A stretch of 18,972 nt of DNA from Synergistaceae bacterium UBA5560 (GCA_002425685.1 DIMS01000073.1:222-19193), one strand, 5' to 3'. Shown: positions 1 through 7,142, counted from the stretch's first letter. Notes: generated by a model from the sequence alone, not told the origin. Translations and numbers: made by a program.

Positions 1-105
1 ATAAAACTAAAACAAAGCTAAATAACGTTGAAATTAGAAAAAAAGAAAAGAGGCATCTTTTTAGGATTTTCTCTCGCATTGAGATCCTCCATGATGTTTA
101 CAATC

Positions 106-132
106 TGAAAAAGGCGGCCTTTACAGGCCGCC
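106..132 (-). terminator. Intrinsic terminator of the BMP-family gene
   Basis: A perfect 8-bp stem (GGCGGCCT at 113-120, AGGCCGCC at 125-132) closes a 4-nt loop. Read on the minus strand it is followed directly by five U residues (108-112). It lies 28 nt past the stop codon of the substrate-binding protein gene, so that gene ends its transcript here. Nothing gene-like is visible in 1-105, which is AT-rich. Confidence 0.85.
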
Positions 133-159
133 CCAAAATTCCCACTTTGGATGATTTCT

Positions 160-1233
160 CTATTTTGTTTTCACCTCGAAGGTCGCGAAGGTCTCCTTGG
201 AGAAGGGCACCACGATCTCTCCGGCGATGATGCGCGCCTTGAGCGCCTCCACATCGGCCAGAAGCGCCGCGTCCACATGCTTCGACGTGGTGGGGGCGAT
301 GTCCACACCACCCTCGGCGAGTCCGTAGGAGATGGTGCTTCCCCCCTGCCATTTTCCCTCGACGAGATCCTTCGCCACGTTGAAGATCGCGTTGTCTACC
401 CGCTTCATGGCACTGGTGAGCACATTGTCCGGCGCGAGGTAGTTCTGGTCGCGGTCCACGCCGATGGCCCACTTGCCCTGTTCCTTCGCTGCTTCGATGA
501 CACCGTCACCCGCGCCGCCAGCAGCATGGAACACGATGTCCGCCCCCTGCTGATACATGCTGTTGGCGATGCTCTTGCCCTTCGCCGCGTCAGTGAAGGA
601 CTCCGCGTACTGACCGAGCACCTCCACGTCCTTGCCCGCCTGCATCACCCCGGCCCGGTAGCCGTATTCGAAGCCCCAGATCACCGGGAAGGACATGCCG
701 CCCACAAAGCCGACCTTGCCGGTCTTCGTCATCCTGCCCGCGATGTACCCCACCAGGAAGGACGCCTGTTCCGCCTTGAAAACCACGCCGACGAGGTTCT
801 TCGGCGTCTCGTCCCAGGCGAAGTCGATGATGGCGTACTTCTGGTCGGGGTTCTGCTTCGCCGCGCCCAGCACCACGTCGGCCATCTTGAAGCCGATTCC
901 CCAGATCAGGTCCGTTCCCGCGTCGAGGAGCGTCTCCAGGTTCGGCCCGTAGTCCGCATCCTGCTTCGACTCGATGTAAGCGGCCTTCACATCCAGCTCC
1001 TTCTCCGCCCGCTGCAATCCCTCCCATGCGGACTGGTTGAACGACTGGTCGTTCACGCCTCCCACGTCGGTGATCATGGCGACGGACAGCTCCGCCGAAG
1101 CGACGCCCGGCGCCAGGACGACCGACACCGCAAGAACGAACATGCCCAGGACGGCGACGACACCCCCCATCCCCCGGAAGAAACGCCCTCCCGCTCCTGT
1201 TCCTGTTCCGTTTCCACAGATGTGCGTTCGCAT
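160..1233 (-). CDS. BMP/PnrA-family substrate-binding protein (nucleoside ABC uptake)
   Basis: This is a periplasmic or extracytoplasmic solute-binding protein of the BMP (Med/PnrA/TmpC) family, whose characterised members bind purine nucleosides for ABC importers. The product of 357 residues has a hydrophobic signal segment (about residues 24-45, ending APGVASA) followed by the family start SVAMITDVGGVNDQSFNQSA, which holds the conserved DxGGxxDxSFN motif. There is no lipobox Cys, unlike many BMP lipoproteins, so a cleaved soluble protein is likely. I chose the ATG at 1233, with AAAGGA 12 nt upstream; a start at 1170, closer to the signal segment, is possible. No permease or ATPase is in the window. 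The upstream neighbour on the same strand is deoC, which fits nucleoside salvage. A promoter (1339-1367) and a terminator (106-132) make it a single-gene unit. Confidence 0.9.
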   Translation of the reverse strand: MRTHICGNGTGTGAGGRFFRGMGGVVAVLGMFVLAVSVVLAPGVASAELSVAMITDVGGVNDQSFNQSAWEGLQRAEKELDVKAAYIESKQDADYGPNLETLLDAGTDLIWGIGFKMADVVLGAAKQNPDQKYAIIDFAWDETPKNLVGVVFKAEQASFLVGYIAGRMTKTGKVGFVGGMSFPVIWGFEYGYRAGVMQAGKDVEVLGQYAESFTDAAKGKSIANSMYQQGADIVFHAAGGAGDGVIEAAKEQGKWAIGVDRDQNYLAPDNVLTSAMKRVDNAIFNVAKDLVEGKWQGGSTISYGLAEGGVDIAPTTSKHVDAALLADVEALKARIIAGEIVVPFSKETFATFEVKTK

Positions 1234-1338
1234 GACTTGCCATCGTCCTTTCGTTCTTCCATCGCCATCGCTCCGGGGCAAGGAAACGCTCTCGCTCTCC
1301 GGAGCCGTCCACCGGTTCGTTCCATACCGCTCGCCACT

Positions 1339-1367
1339 ATGCTACCGCTTCGAAGGCGAACATGCAA
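1339..1367 (-). promoter_or_regulatory. Probable sigma-70 promoter of the BMP gene
   Basis: On the minus strand, TTGCAT (1362-1367) and TAGCAT (1339-1344) are separated by exactly 17 nt. The expected transcript start is near 1332, about 100 nt before the start codon. Both boxes match the consensus at 4 of 6 positions, so the call rests mainly on spacing and position. Confidence 0.45.
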
Positions 1368-1462
1368 GACGAATAGTGAGCTTCCCGATGCTCCCCTTTC
1401 TCCGTTGCGCCTCCGCGCCGGAAACAACCGTCTCTGTGGTGTTTCCACCAGAAGAACGCGCT

Positions 1463-1512
1463 TTCCGGACCTCGCCCCGCGTCCGTCCGTCAACGCCGGA
1501 CGAGGTCCGGAA
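1463..1512 (-). repeat. 12-bp inverted repeat, possible deoC terminator
   Basis: The arms TTCCGGACCTCG (1463-1474) and CGAGGTCCGGAA (1501-1512) are perfectly complementary across a 26-nt loop. The right arm can also form a smaller hairpin, CCGGAC-GAG-GTCCGG. There is no U-run on either side, so if it terminates transcription it is not a canonical intrinsic terminator. Confidence 0.35.
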
Positions 1513-1556
1513 GCTTCTTCTCTGCAGCACGCTTCCTGCGGAATCCGTCCAGGCGG

Positions 1557-2261
1557 TCAGGCCGAAAGATGTCCCCTCCGGGGAAGAGCCTCGATGATGG
1601 CAGCCCCGGAAGACGTTCCCAGGCGGCTTGCCCCAGCGTCGAGCATCAGGAGGACATCCTCCAGAGTGCGGATGCCCCCCGAAGCCTTCACCCCCATGCG
1701 GTTGCCCGCAGTGCGCCGCAGGAGCCGCACGTCCTCCACCGTGGCGCCGCCTTTGCCGAACCCCGTGGAGGTCTTCACGAACAGCGCTCCGGCCCGTTCC
1801 GCCGCGCCGCAGGCGGCCACCTTCTCGCCGTCGTCGAGAAGACAGGCCTCGATGATCACCTTCACCAGCGCTCCCGCTCCCCGGGCACATTCCGTGACGG
1901 CCCGGATGTCCTCTTCCACGCCGGAGAGATCACCCGCCTTGAGAAGTCCCACGTTGAGCACCATGTCGAGTTCCCGGGCACCGTCCTGAAGGGCGAGGAA
2001 TGCCTCCTGGGCTTTGACGGCGGGGAGGTTAGCTCCCAGCGGAAAGCCGACTACCGTGCACACCGCCACATCGCTCCCCGAAAGATGTTCCGCCGCAAAC
2101 GCCACGTAGCAGGGATTGACGCAGACCGACGCGAAGTGGTAGTCCGTCGCTTCCTCACAGAGCCGGCGAATGTCCTCCGGCGTGGCCCCAGGATGCAACA
2201 ATGTCGAATCGATGATTCCCGCCAGCGTCTCCCTGGTCCAGCCGTTTCCGCTTGCCTCCAT
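1557..2261 (-). CDS. deoC: Deoxyribose-phosphate aldolase
   Basis: DeoC (EC 4.1.2.4) is a cytosolic class I aldolase that cleaves 2-deoxy-D-ribose 5-phosphate to glyceraldehyde 3-phosphate and acetaldehyde, the last step of deoxynucleoside catabolism. The 234-residue TIM-barrel protein has normal length for the bacterial family. The Schiff-base lysine is K163 in VKTSTGFG, the second catalytic lysine is K192 in GVKASGGIRT, and the proton-relay aspartate is D99 in ELDMVLNVG. I chose the ATG at 2261 because AGGGGAGGTG lies 10 nt upstream and the family starts here (TLAGIIDSTLLHPGAT); the frame is open to 2594 but that extension has no family-like sequence. Downstream on the same strand, after 323 nt, comes the nucleoside-type binding protein, which suggests a shared role in nucleoside use. 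Confidence 0.95.
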   Translation of the reverse strand: MEASGNGWTRETLAGIIDSTLLHPGATPEDIRRLCEEATDYHFASVCVNPCYVAFAAEHLSGSDVAVCTVVGFPLGANLPAVKAQEAFLALQDGARELDMVLNVGLLKAGDLSGVEEDIRAVTECARGAGALVKVIIEACLLDDGEKVAACGAAERAGALFVKTSTGFGKGGATVEDVRLLRRTAGNRMGVKASGGIRTLEDVLLMLDAGASRLGTSSGAAIIEALPRRGHLSA

Positions 2262-2562
2262 ACGCCCTCGCACCTCCCCTTGCCGCTTCCGGTCATTTCG
2301 ACCAACCATGCCCGACTCTCTCCGCACACTGCGTCTGAGCGCTTCTCCTCCGTCGCCTCTGCGGCGAAGGGCTTCCTCCCGGAAAATCCCTCGCTCCTGA
2401 CGCATTCCAGCAACAGATAGGGACTTCCGGCATCTTGACTTTTCTCCCGTCCCGAAGAAGAATCTGTCGTCGGCCTTCTGCGCCGGGACCCGCATCACGA
2501 TCTTCCGGGACCCTCGCGCACATTGCCGCCGCAGACGCAAACGAGACGAAAGGGGCTTCTTC
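2262..2562. other. Divergent intergenic region, deoC and TPR gene
   Basis: No gene is supported. The region must carry the start signals of both deoC (minus) and the TPR gene (plus), but no strong sigma-70 promoter stands out. TTGACT (2435-2440) has a poor -10 (AAGAAT) 17 nt away for the plus strand. A GGTC-n5-GACC dyad lies near 2291-2303, about 30 nt upstream of the deoC start. Confidence 0.4.
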
Positions 2563-3366
2563 ATGGAAATGTCTCTTCCCTCGCACTGGAACAAACCGGT
2601 TCGTCCCGCGCCGGAACGGACAAAAGCTCGTGGTCCCTATCCGGCATGGCAACGGTGTTTTCTCATCCTCGCCATTCTAGCACTGACTGATCCTCTTTGC
2701 TGTATTTCATGGGCACAGAGTCCTTCTTCCTCCACTTCTCCCGCGCAGCACATGGCGGCCCGCCAGGCCTACGATGAGGGAATCGACTTCCTTCGGCGCC
2801 GACGCATCGACGACGCCGTCGCGGCCTTTCGCCGTGCTGTGGGCGCCGACGCGGACTTCGCCGCAGCCTGGGCAGAACTCGGGCTCGCGCTCGAAGGGCT
2901 CGAGCGCCACGAACAGGCTGCGGACGCTCTGGAGCAGGCGCTGGTTCTCCGCCCGGACTACTCCATCGCCCGGTACATCCTCGGCACCGCCTGCAACGCC
3001 CTGGGGAGGTGGAGCAACGCCCTGGGATGCTTCGAGGAGATACTCTCCAGGCACCCCTCCTTCGTCGCCTATCCGGAATTCCACTACCAGCGGGGATGCG
3101 CCCTCATGGGGCTGCACCGGTGGGACGACGCGGCGGAAAGCATGTGCGAGGCCATTCGCATCAATCCGAACTACAGCCAAGCCCACTGGGAGCTGGCGCG
3201 CATCTACGACATGCTCGGTTTCGCCCCCCTGAGCGAGGAGGCCCATCGCACCGCCCTGCGCCTCGATCCCTCCCTGCGGCATCCCGCCGGCCTTCCCGGG
3301 CTGGAGGAAGCACCGACGCTCCCCGCCGCCGCGGCAGCGACGGGAACGACGGTTCTGGGCAAGTGA
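2563..3366 (+). CDS. Exported or membrane-anchored TPR protein
   Basis: The 267-residue product has a basic N-terminus, a hydrophobic segment (about residues 32-50, RCFLILAILALTDPLCCISW) that reads as a signal peptide or anchor, a short low-complexity Ser/Pro linker (53-62), and about five tetratricopeptide repeats (roughly 66-99, 100-133, 134-167, 172-205, 206-239) with the usual W/LG-Y/A-P spacing, for example AWAELGLALEGLERHEQAADALEQALVLRPDY. The tail is Ala/Pro-rich. TPR arrays bind protein partners; the partner cannot be read from the sequence. The start at 2563 follows AAAGGGG at 7 nt. The ybaK-type gene follows 42 nt later and is probably co-transcribed. A lipoprotein anchored at one of the paired Cys residues (46-47) is conceivable, but the residues before them are not a good lipobox. 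Confidence 0.8.
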   Translation: MEMSLPSHWNKPVRPAPERTKARGPYPAWQRCFLILAILALTDPLCCISWAQSPSSSTSPAQHMAARQAYDEGIDFLRRRRIDDAVAAFRRAVGADADFAAAWAELGLALEGLERHEQAADALEQALVLRPDYSIARYILGTACNALGRWSNALGCFEEILSRHPSFVAYPEFHYQRGCALMGLHRWDDAAESMCEAIRINPNYSQAHWELARIYDMLGFAPLSEEAHRTALRLDPSLRHPAGLPGLEEAPTLPAAAAATGTTVLGK

Positions 3367-3408
3367 CACGGCACATCGCGTGCCATTGATCGTTTCCGGA
3401 GGAATCCC

Positions 3409-3927
3409 ATGAAAAAAACGAACGCCGTGCGGCTTCTGGACAAGCTGGGTATACCCTACGAACTGATGGAATATCCCGTGGACGAAGAAGACGTGAGCGC
3501 CGAGAACGTCGCCTCCAAGGTGGGCATGCCGCTGGAGCGCGTCTTCAAGACTCTCGTGGCCAGAGGCGACCGCACGGGTGTGCTCGTGGCATCCATTCCC
3601 GGCGGCGCGGAGCTGGATCTGAAGAAACTCGCCGCCTTGAGCGGCAACAAGCGGGTGGAACTGGTAGCCCTCAAGGAAGTGCAGCCCCTCACGGGATACA
3701 TCCGCGGGGGCGTCTCCCCTTTGGGCATGAAGAAGACCTACCCCTACTTTCTCGATGAAAGCGCGTTCCATGCGGACCCCGAAAGCTGGAGCACCGTTCC
3801 CGTCTTTCCTCTCGGCGGACGCATTTCCGTGAGCGCCGGAGTCCGGGGCTGCCAGATCGTCCTGGAGCCCGAGGACCTGCGCCGTGCCACCGGCGCCGTT
3901 ACGGGAGACCTGATCCACTCATCCTGA
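3409..3927 (+). CDS. ybaK: YbaK/EbsC-family Cys-tRNA(Pro) deacylase
   Basis: This is a cytosolic trans-editing hydrolase of the YbaK/EbsC group, which removes cysteine mischarged on tRNA-Pro by prolyl-tRNA synthetase. The 172-residue length is typical. The start MKKTNAVRLLDKLGIPYELM, the conserved lysine K47 in RVFKTLVARGD, the ELDLKKLAAL segment and the active-site loop GGVSPLGMKK (100-109) are family hallmarks. The ATG at 3409 is preceded by GGAGG at 7 nt. It lies 42 nt after the TPR gene on the same strand; the two need not be functionally linked. Transcription probably stops at the hairpin at 3943-3962, which is shared with the convergent ROK gene. Confidence 0.9.
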   Translation: MKKTNAVRLLDKLGIPYELMEYPVDEEDVSAENVASKVGMPLERVFKTLVARGDRTGVLVASIPGGAELDLKKLAALSGNKRVELVALKEVQPLTGYIRGGVSPLGMKKTYPYFLDESAFHADPESWSTVPVFPLGGRISVSAGVRGCQIVLEPEDLRRATGAVTGDLIHSS

Positions 3928-3942
3928 TGGAGCATACTCTCC

Positions 3943-3962
3943 GGGGGCGCGTTCACGCCCCC
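3943..3962. terminator. GC-rich hairpin between convergent genes
   Basis: A 7-bp stem GGGGGCG/CGCCCCC with a 6-nt loop lies 16 nt after the ybaK stop and overlaps the stop of the ROK gene. It could act in both directions, but neither side has a clear U-tract, so its strength is doubtful. Confidence 0.35.
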
Positions 3963-4882
3963 GCGCCGCCCATCTCCGCCTGTATCCATAGAGCCTGGGC
4001 CGCCGCACCCACCGCTGCGGCGAGGCTCCCCAGCTCACTCACCCGCAGCTCCACCTTCCCCTTGAAGGGCAGTGCGAGATAAGGCTCCACACGGGACCGC
4101 AATGCATCGAGGAATCCCTCACCCCGGCTCAGCCCTCCGCCGAGGATGATCGCCTGGGGATCGAAGATGTGCGCCACCGAGGCGACGGACCGCGCATAGG
4201 AGTCGAGCAGGCGGTCCCAGACGGGAGCAGCCCGTCCGTTCCGCTCGCCCCAGAGCATCCGAAGATCCGGAACAAGGCCGAGTTCCCGGGCGTGGCGCTC
4301 TCCGGGGTCCGCGCCGCCCACCGCTTCCAGGTGCCCCACACCGCCGCATCCGCACTGCTCGAAGGCGCCAACCACCATGTGCCCGATCTCACCCCCCATG
4401 CCGCTGCTTCCCAAAAGCAGGCGTCCCCCCAGGACGATGCCGCCGCCGATGCCCGTTCCCAGCGTGAACACCACATAGTCCGAAAGCCCCCGGGCCGCAC
4501 CGCCCCACCCCTCGCCCAAAGCGTAGCAGTTGGCATCGTTCTCCAGAACGACAAAGCGCCCGAGCTTCTCCGCGAGAAGACGCCGCAGAGGCACCCCCGC
4601 CCATCCGGGAAAGTTCGGCGGCTTGAGGGCGTGCTCCCGCTCAAGGTCCAGCATGCTCGGGACCCCCACCCCCACGGGGACATTTCTCGGAGCAAGGCGA
4701 TCCGCAATATTCCGGATCTGGTCCGTTACATCTTCCAGCGCCCTGCCCGGCGCCGTCGCCTCCTCCAGGGACTCCTCCACCACTCCGTCCGCAACACGGG
4801 CGGCAAAGATCTTATGTCCTCCCAAGTCCATCCCCACCGCGCATCCCGAAATGTCAGGCAGCCCGCCTCCGTGCCGTATCAT
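3953..4882 (-). CDS. ROK-family sugar kinase
   Basis: A 309-residue actin-fold protein of the ROK family, most likely an ATP-dependent glucokinase or N-acyl-hexosamine kinase in the cytosol. Visible parts are the phosphate-1 loop VGMDLGGHKI (17-25), the sugar and catalytic site LENDANCYALGEG with catalytic D116, the phosphate-2 loop LGTGIGGGI (141-149), EIGHMV with H168, and the Zn motif CGCGGVGHLE (177-186), in which the usual third Cys is His184. There is no N-terminal helix-turn-helix, so it is an enzyme and not a NagC-type repressor. The start at 4882 follows AAGGGAGG at 7 nt; the open frame to 5116 is not family-like. Exact substrate cannot be read. It stands alone, convergent with ybaK, and may be driven by the TATACT box at 4905-4910. 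Confidence 0.88.
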   Translation of the reverse strand: MIRHGGGLPDISGCAVGMDLGGHKIFAARVADGVVEESLEEATAPGRALEDVTDQIRNIADRLAPRNVPVGVGVPSMLDLEREHALKPPNFPGWAGVPLRRLLAEKLGRFVVLENDANCYALGEGWGGAARGLSDYVVFTLGTGIGGGIVLGGRLLLGSSGMGGEIGHMVVGAFEQCGCGGVGHLEAVGGADPGERHARELGLVPDLRMLWGERNGRAAPVWDRLLDSYARSVASVAHIFDPQAIILGGGLSRGEGFLDALRSRVEPYLALPFKGKVELRVSELGSLAAAVGAAAQALWIQAEMGGAGA

Positions 4883-4904
4883 CCTCCCGCCTCCCTTCCC
4901 GTCC

Positions 4905-4934
4905 AGTATACCCAAAGAGCACCGTTTCAACGGT
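4905..4934 (-). promoter_or_regulatory. Candidate promoter and dyad upstream of the ROK gene
   Basis: On the minus strand, TATACT (4905-4910) is a good -10 box 23 nt upstream of the start codon. Its -35 region overlaps a perfect dyad, ACCGTTTCAACGGT (4921-4934). TTGAAA within it is only 14 nt from the -10, which is too close for an ordinary promoter, so an activator-assisted promoter is one reading. Confidence 0.35.
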
Positions 4935-5043
4935 TCCTTTGGATTTTCCGGGGATGTCCCCGCTGCAAAAACGGATGCGCGGCCATTTCTCTTTTGCACC
5001 AAACATCGTTTTCCCCGAAGAGAGACTGGTGACGCAAAAGGGG

Positions 5044-5080
5044 AAAAAGCGACACAGCCCCGCTTCTGGAACGGGGCTGT
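5044..5080 (-). terminator. Probable terminator of the short transcript upstream of the ROK gene
   Basis: A perfect 9-bp stem (ACAGCCCCG at 5054-5062, CGGGGCTGT at 5072-5080) with a 9-nt loop is followed on the minus strand, after five bases, by TTTTT and then CCCCTTTT. It lies 67 nt past the stop of the 42-codon ORF and upstream of the ROK promoter candidate. Confidence 0.5.
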
Positions 5081-5146
5081 TCCTGTTACAGGCCTTTCGC
5101 AAAAACATTCCGACATCCGTTTTCACACCCGTCGCCGCTGCTACCA

Positions 5147-5275
5147 TCACTGCCACAGTCTCACCGATACACCTTCCGTAACGATTGCCGTTTCCGCGCC
5201 CGCAGGGCCATTCACGACCACGGCGAACTCCGTCAACCAGACAAAGCCGACAACCCGTGATGTACCAGAGAACAT
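5147..5275 (-). CDS. Possible small protein of 42 residues
   Basis: The frame encodes 42 residues starting MFSGTSRVVGFVWLTEFAVV and ending VSVRLWQ, then TGA. In its favour: AGGAGG sits exactly 5 nt upstream of the ATG, and an intrinsic-terminator-like hairpin follows 67 nt after the stop, so it would make a compact transcription unit. Against it: it is short, its third-codon positions are mixed, and I do not recognise the sequence. A hairpin (5300-5324) lies just upstream of the ribosome site. No function is proposed. Confidence 0.35.
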   Translation of the reverse strand: MFSGTSRVVGFVWLTEFAVVVNGPAGAETAIVTEGVSVRLWQ

Positions 5276-5299
5276 GATGGCCTCCTGGCGCCGCCTGCT

Positions 5300-5324
5300 G
5301 CTCTTGGCACTCTTCGTGCCGAGC
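5300..5324. repeat. Small hairpin upstream of the 42-codon ORF
   Basis: Complementary arms GCTC-TT-GGCAC and GTGCC-GAGC form nine pairs with a 2-nt bulge and a 5-nt loop. It has no U-tract on the minus strand, so it is not an obvious terminator for the gene ending at 5393. It could influence translation or stability of the downstream short ORF. Confidence 0.3.
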
Positions 5325-5392
5325 AAAACATTCTACATAAGCACGAAAAAATCGAGCAAACTAAAACAAAAACATATTTTAATAATAGCAAT

Positions 5393-5977
5393 TTATTCTT
5401 TAGTATACTTATCATATTTTTTAAAATAAAATGATCCAATCTGCACATTTTTGGAGAGAGTGCAACTTTCAAGAACTCCGGAATCGTCAAAAGAAATCAA
5501 GTTGGAAGAACCACCCTTGCAAGGGACTCCCTGTATGCACAAATCACTATTCGAGTACATTGTTTTTATTTCTCCATTATAGTAAAAGCTATGTCTTATT
5601 CCTTCAGAACCCAATCTACTTCCGCTCAAAGAGTATCCGTGTATATTCAACATATAAGGAAAAGAGCACGAAAAATACTCTTTATGATATTCGATCCATG
5701 TATTTTCGGGAATCCATATTCCATGGAAATACACAGATTCACCGCGGTATCCAGCAACTACCGAATAGTCCCGCTCTAAATGCACCCAGTCTTTATAGCA
5801 ATAGCCTCCTATTTTTCCTTTTTTACTTAATTTACATATAATTTTCCCGCTTGACGTTACCCTTGACTTTTCACATGTCACTCCGTTTATGGTTTTATCC
5901 GTCTCCCACTTCGGCATAGAAAAAGCAGCGACAAGAATAAAAAAAAGACACAGCGCAACACAAACTCGTCGAGTCAT
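5393..5977 (-). CDS. Exported cysteine-rich repeat protein, AT-rich, unknown function
   Basis: The 194-residue product has a clear signal peptide (MTRRVCVALCLFFILVAAFS) and then degenerate repeats with Gly and Cys at fixed places: INGVTC...SGKIICKLSKKGKIGGYCY (about 30-61) and IQGVPC...SGVLESCTLSKNVQIGSFYF (about 148-185), with weaker copies around 95-116 and 128-153. The pattern resembles short beta-hairpin repeats of the MORN-variant kind found in secreted proteins, but I cannot name a family. The gene is much more AT-rich than its neighbours, which suggests recent transfer. I chose the ATG at 5977 (GGAG about 10 nt upstream); GTG at 5989 is in frame but lies over that ribosome site. It sits 66 nt after the hydrolase gene on the same strand and close to an IS remnant. 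Confidence 0.65.
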   Translation of the reverse strand: MTRRVCVALCLFFILVAAFSMPKWETDKTINGVTCEKSRVTSSGKIICKLSKKGKIGGYCYKDWVHLERDYSVVAGYRGESVYFHGIWIPENTWIEYHKEYFSCSFPYMLNIHGYSLSGSRLGSEGIRHSFYYNGEIKTMYSNSDLCIQGVPCKGGSSNLISFDDSGVLESCTLSKNVQIGSFYFKKYDKYTKE

Positions 5978-6043
5978 CGTCAATCCCACTCCGTGAGGGT
6001 CGTGTTTCGCTCGGGGCGGCTGCCTCCGAAGTTTTAGCCCCCG

Positions 6044-6841
6044 TCAGGCTTCATGCCGAACCTTTCTGGGCTGCAGCAGAAAGCTGTTGACAACCGCCAG
6101 AAAGAGTTCCGGCGCATCCTTGTGCACCTCGTGCCCGGCGAAAGGCACATTGAAAAAACTTGCCCCTTCGATCCTCTCGCACAACTCCACCGCTTCGTTC
6201 AGGGAGAAAAGATGATCTCCATCACCGCGCACGATCAGGCTTGGCGCAGTAATCCCAACAATCTCCGCATCCGGATAACCTGTAGTCGTCTGATCCGTCC
6301 AGAGAGCGACCACCGCTTTGACAAGAGCATCGAAATCCGGCGCCGGATTGACGGCCTTGTAATACTCCACGGAGTCGGGAAACATCTCGATCCACATGTC
6401 GGCCGTCAGTCCGTCCAACATCTCGAATACCGGACCATCCGCCTCCAGCTTCCACTCCGCGCCGATGGTAACGAGCGCTTCGATTTTCGCCGGGGTCTTG
6501 GCGGCAATGCGATACGCCACGATACCGCCATCGCTGAAACCAAGCAGCGCGCAGGAACGAACGCCCAAATGGTCGAGAATGCGCTCCACATCCTCCTGAT
6601 ATTGCCGGTAGGTCAACGGAGCGGAACCGAGCGTGGATTTGCCGTGCCCTCTGAAATCAATGCCGATGAAGTGGAATTGCTTGGGCAGCTTGTCGAGAAT
6701 GGCGTTGAAATCGGTCAGAGTGCCCAAACCACCATGGAGCAGAACCAGAGGTTTCCCCGCAGGATCTCCGACGACTTCAAAATACAGCCTGGCATCGCCT
6801 ATCTGGAGATATTGCCCGGAGCAATGCGTAAAACGGGACAT
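6044..6841 (-). CDS. Alpha/beta hydrolase
   Basis: A 265-residue cytosolic alpha/beta-hydrolase-fold protein. The oxyanion region LLHGGLG (34-40), the FRGHGKS turn (63-69), the nucleophile elbow GFSDGG with Ser103, the acid Asp209 in IVRGDGDHLFS, and His237 in FAGHEVH give a complete catalytic triad. The cap segment (about 130-195) is Trp- and Asp-rich. Such proteins cleave esters, C-C bonds or haloalkanes; an Asp nucleophile is absent, so a dehalogenase is unlikely, and no substrate can be assigned. The start follows GGAGG at 7 nt. Base composition is less GC-rich than the core genes, in keeping with the accessory patch between the ROK gene and the IS3 remnant. Confidence 0.85.
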   Translation of the reverse strand: MSRFTHCSGQYLQIGDARLYFEVVGDPAGKPLVLLHGGLGTLTDFNAILDKLPKQFHFIGIDFRGHGKSTLGSAPLTYRQYQEDVERILDHLGVRSCALLGFSDGGIVAYRIAAKTPAKIEALVTIGAEWKLEADGPVFEMLDGLTADMWIEMFPDSVEYYKAVNPAPDFDALVKAVVALWTDQTTTGYPDAEIVGITAPSLIVRGDGDHLFSLNEAVELCERIEGASFFNVPFAGHEVHKDAPELFLAVVNSFLLQPRKVRHEA

Positions 6842-6995
6842 GGCACACCCTCCTCAACTCGCGATGTAACGTCCGCTCCCGAAAACTCGGTTTGTCGAAA
6901 ACGCTTCGACCTGATCTCACTCGCCTTTTGATGAAAGCTCTGACAAGCGAGCAAATTAAGGTGGCCCTCTTGTTCCGACCATGTCGGTGCCAAAG

Positions 6996-7142
6996 TTAGT
7001 TAAAGTCAGACGGCTGTGGTCCCCTGTTCGCAAAGTAAATCTCCTGCGGCAGTCAGTATCCCCACGAGAAGTGCGACCTCTCGCCGTTGTAGAAATTCAG
7101 GTATTCCTTAGCTTGGAAAAGTGGTCTAGTTTTTGGGGTCCA
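6996..7142 (-). pseudogene. Remnant of an IS3-family transposase (orfB C-terminus) with element end
   Basis: The minus strand encodes AKEYLNFYNGERSHFSWGY, the typical C-terminal YLxFYNxERxHxxLGY block of IS3-family integrase-type transposases, followed in the same frame by an internal TGA (7053-7055) and then LPQEIYFANRGPQPSDFN before TAA (6996-6998); PxEIYF is the usual next block. Directly upstream, without room for the rest of the gene, stands TGGACCCCAAAAACTAGACC (7123-7142), which looks like an IS3-type terminal inverted repeat. The element therefore has a large internal deletion and a nonsense codon, and cannot be active. The right boundary is not clear. Confidence 0.65.
7123..7142 (-). 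mobile_element. IS3-type terminal inverted repeat, left end
   Basis: TGGACCCCAAAAACTAGACC on the minus strand matches the usual TG..CCCCAAAA..TAGAC style of IS3-family ends. The opposite end, expected near 6985-7000 (TGCCAAAGTTAGTT), is only weakly similar, so target-site duplications cannot be defined. Confidence 0.45.

Larger units (their letters stand above)
1234..1556. other. Intergenic region between deoC and the BMP gene
   Basis: No convincing gene. It holds the probable promoter of the BMP gene (1339-1367), leaving a leader of about 100 nt, and a 12-bp perfect inverted repeat (TTCCGGACCTCG at 1463-1474, CGAGGTCCGGAA at 1501-1512, 26-nt loop). The repeat lies 45-95 nt after the deoC stop and may end that transcript, although no U-tract follows. 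Confidence 0.5.

Noticed and set aside
151..1989. Long plus-strand open frame of 612 codons across the BMP gene and deoC
   Set aside because: It is the antisense of two well-supported minus-strand genes in GC-rich DNA; its translation is Arg/His/Pro-rich without domains.
2435..2463. Possible promoter TTGACT-17-AAGAAT for the TPR gene
   Set aside because: The -10 is poor (4 of 6) and the start codon is 100 nt away; not strong enough to list as a feature.
2707..3918. Minus-strand open frame of 403 codons
   Set aside because: Antisense to the TPR and ybaK genes, which have clear motifs and ribosome sites.
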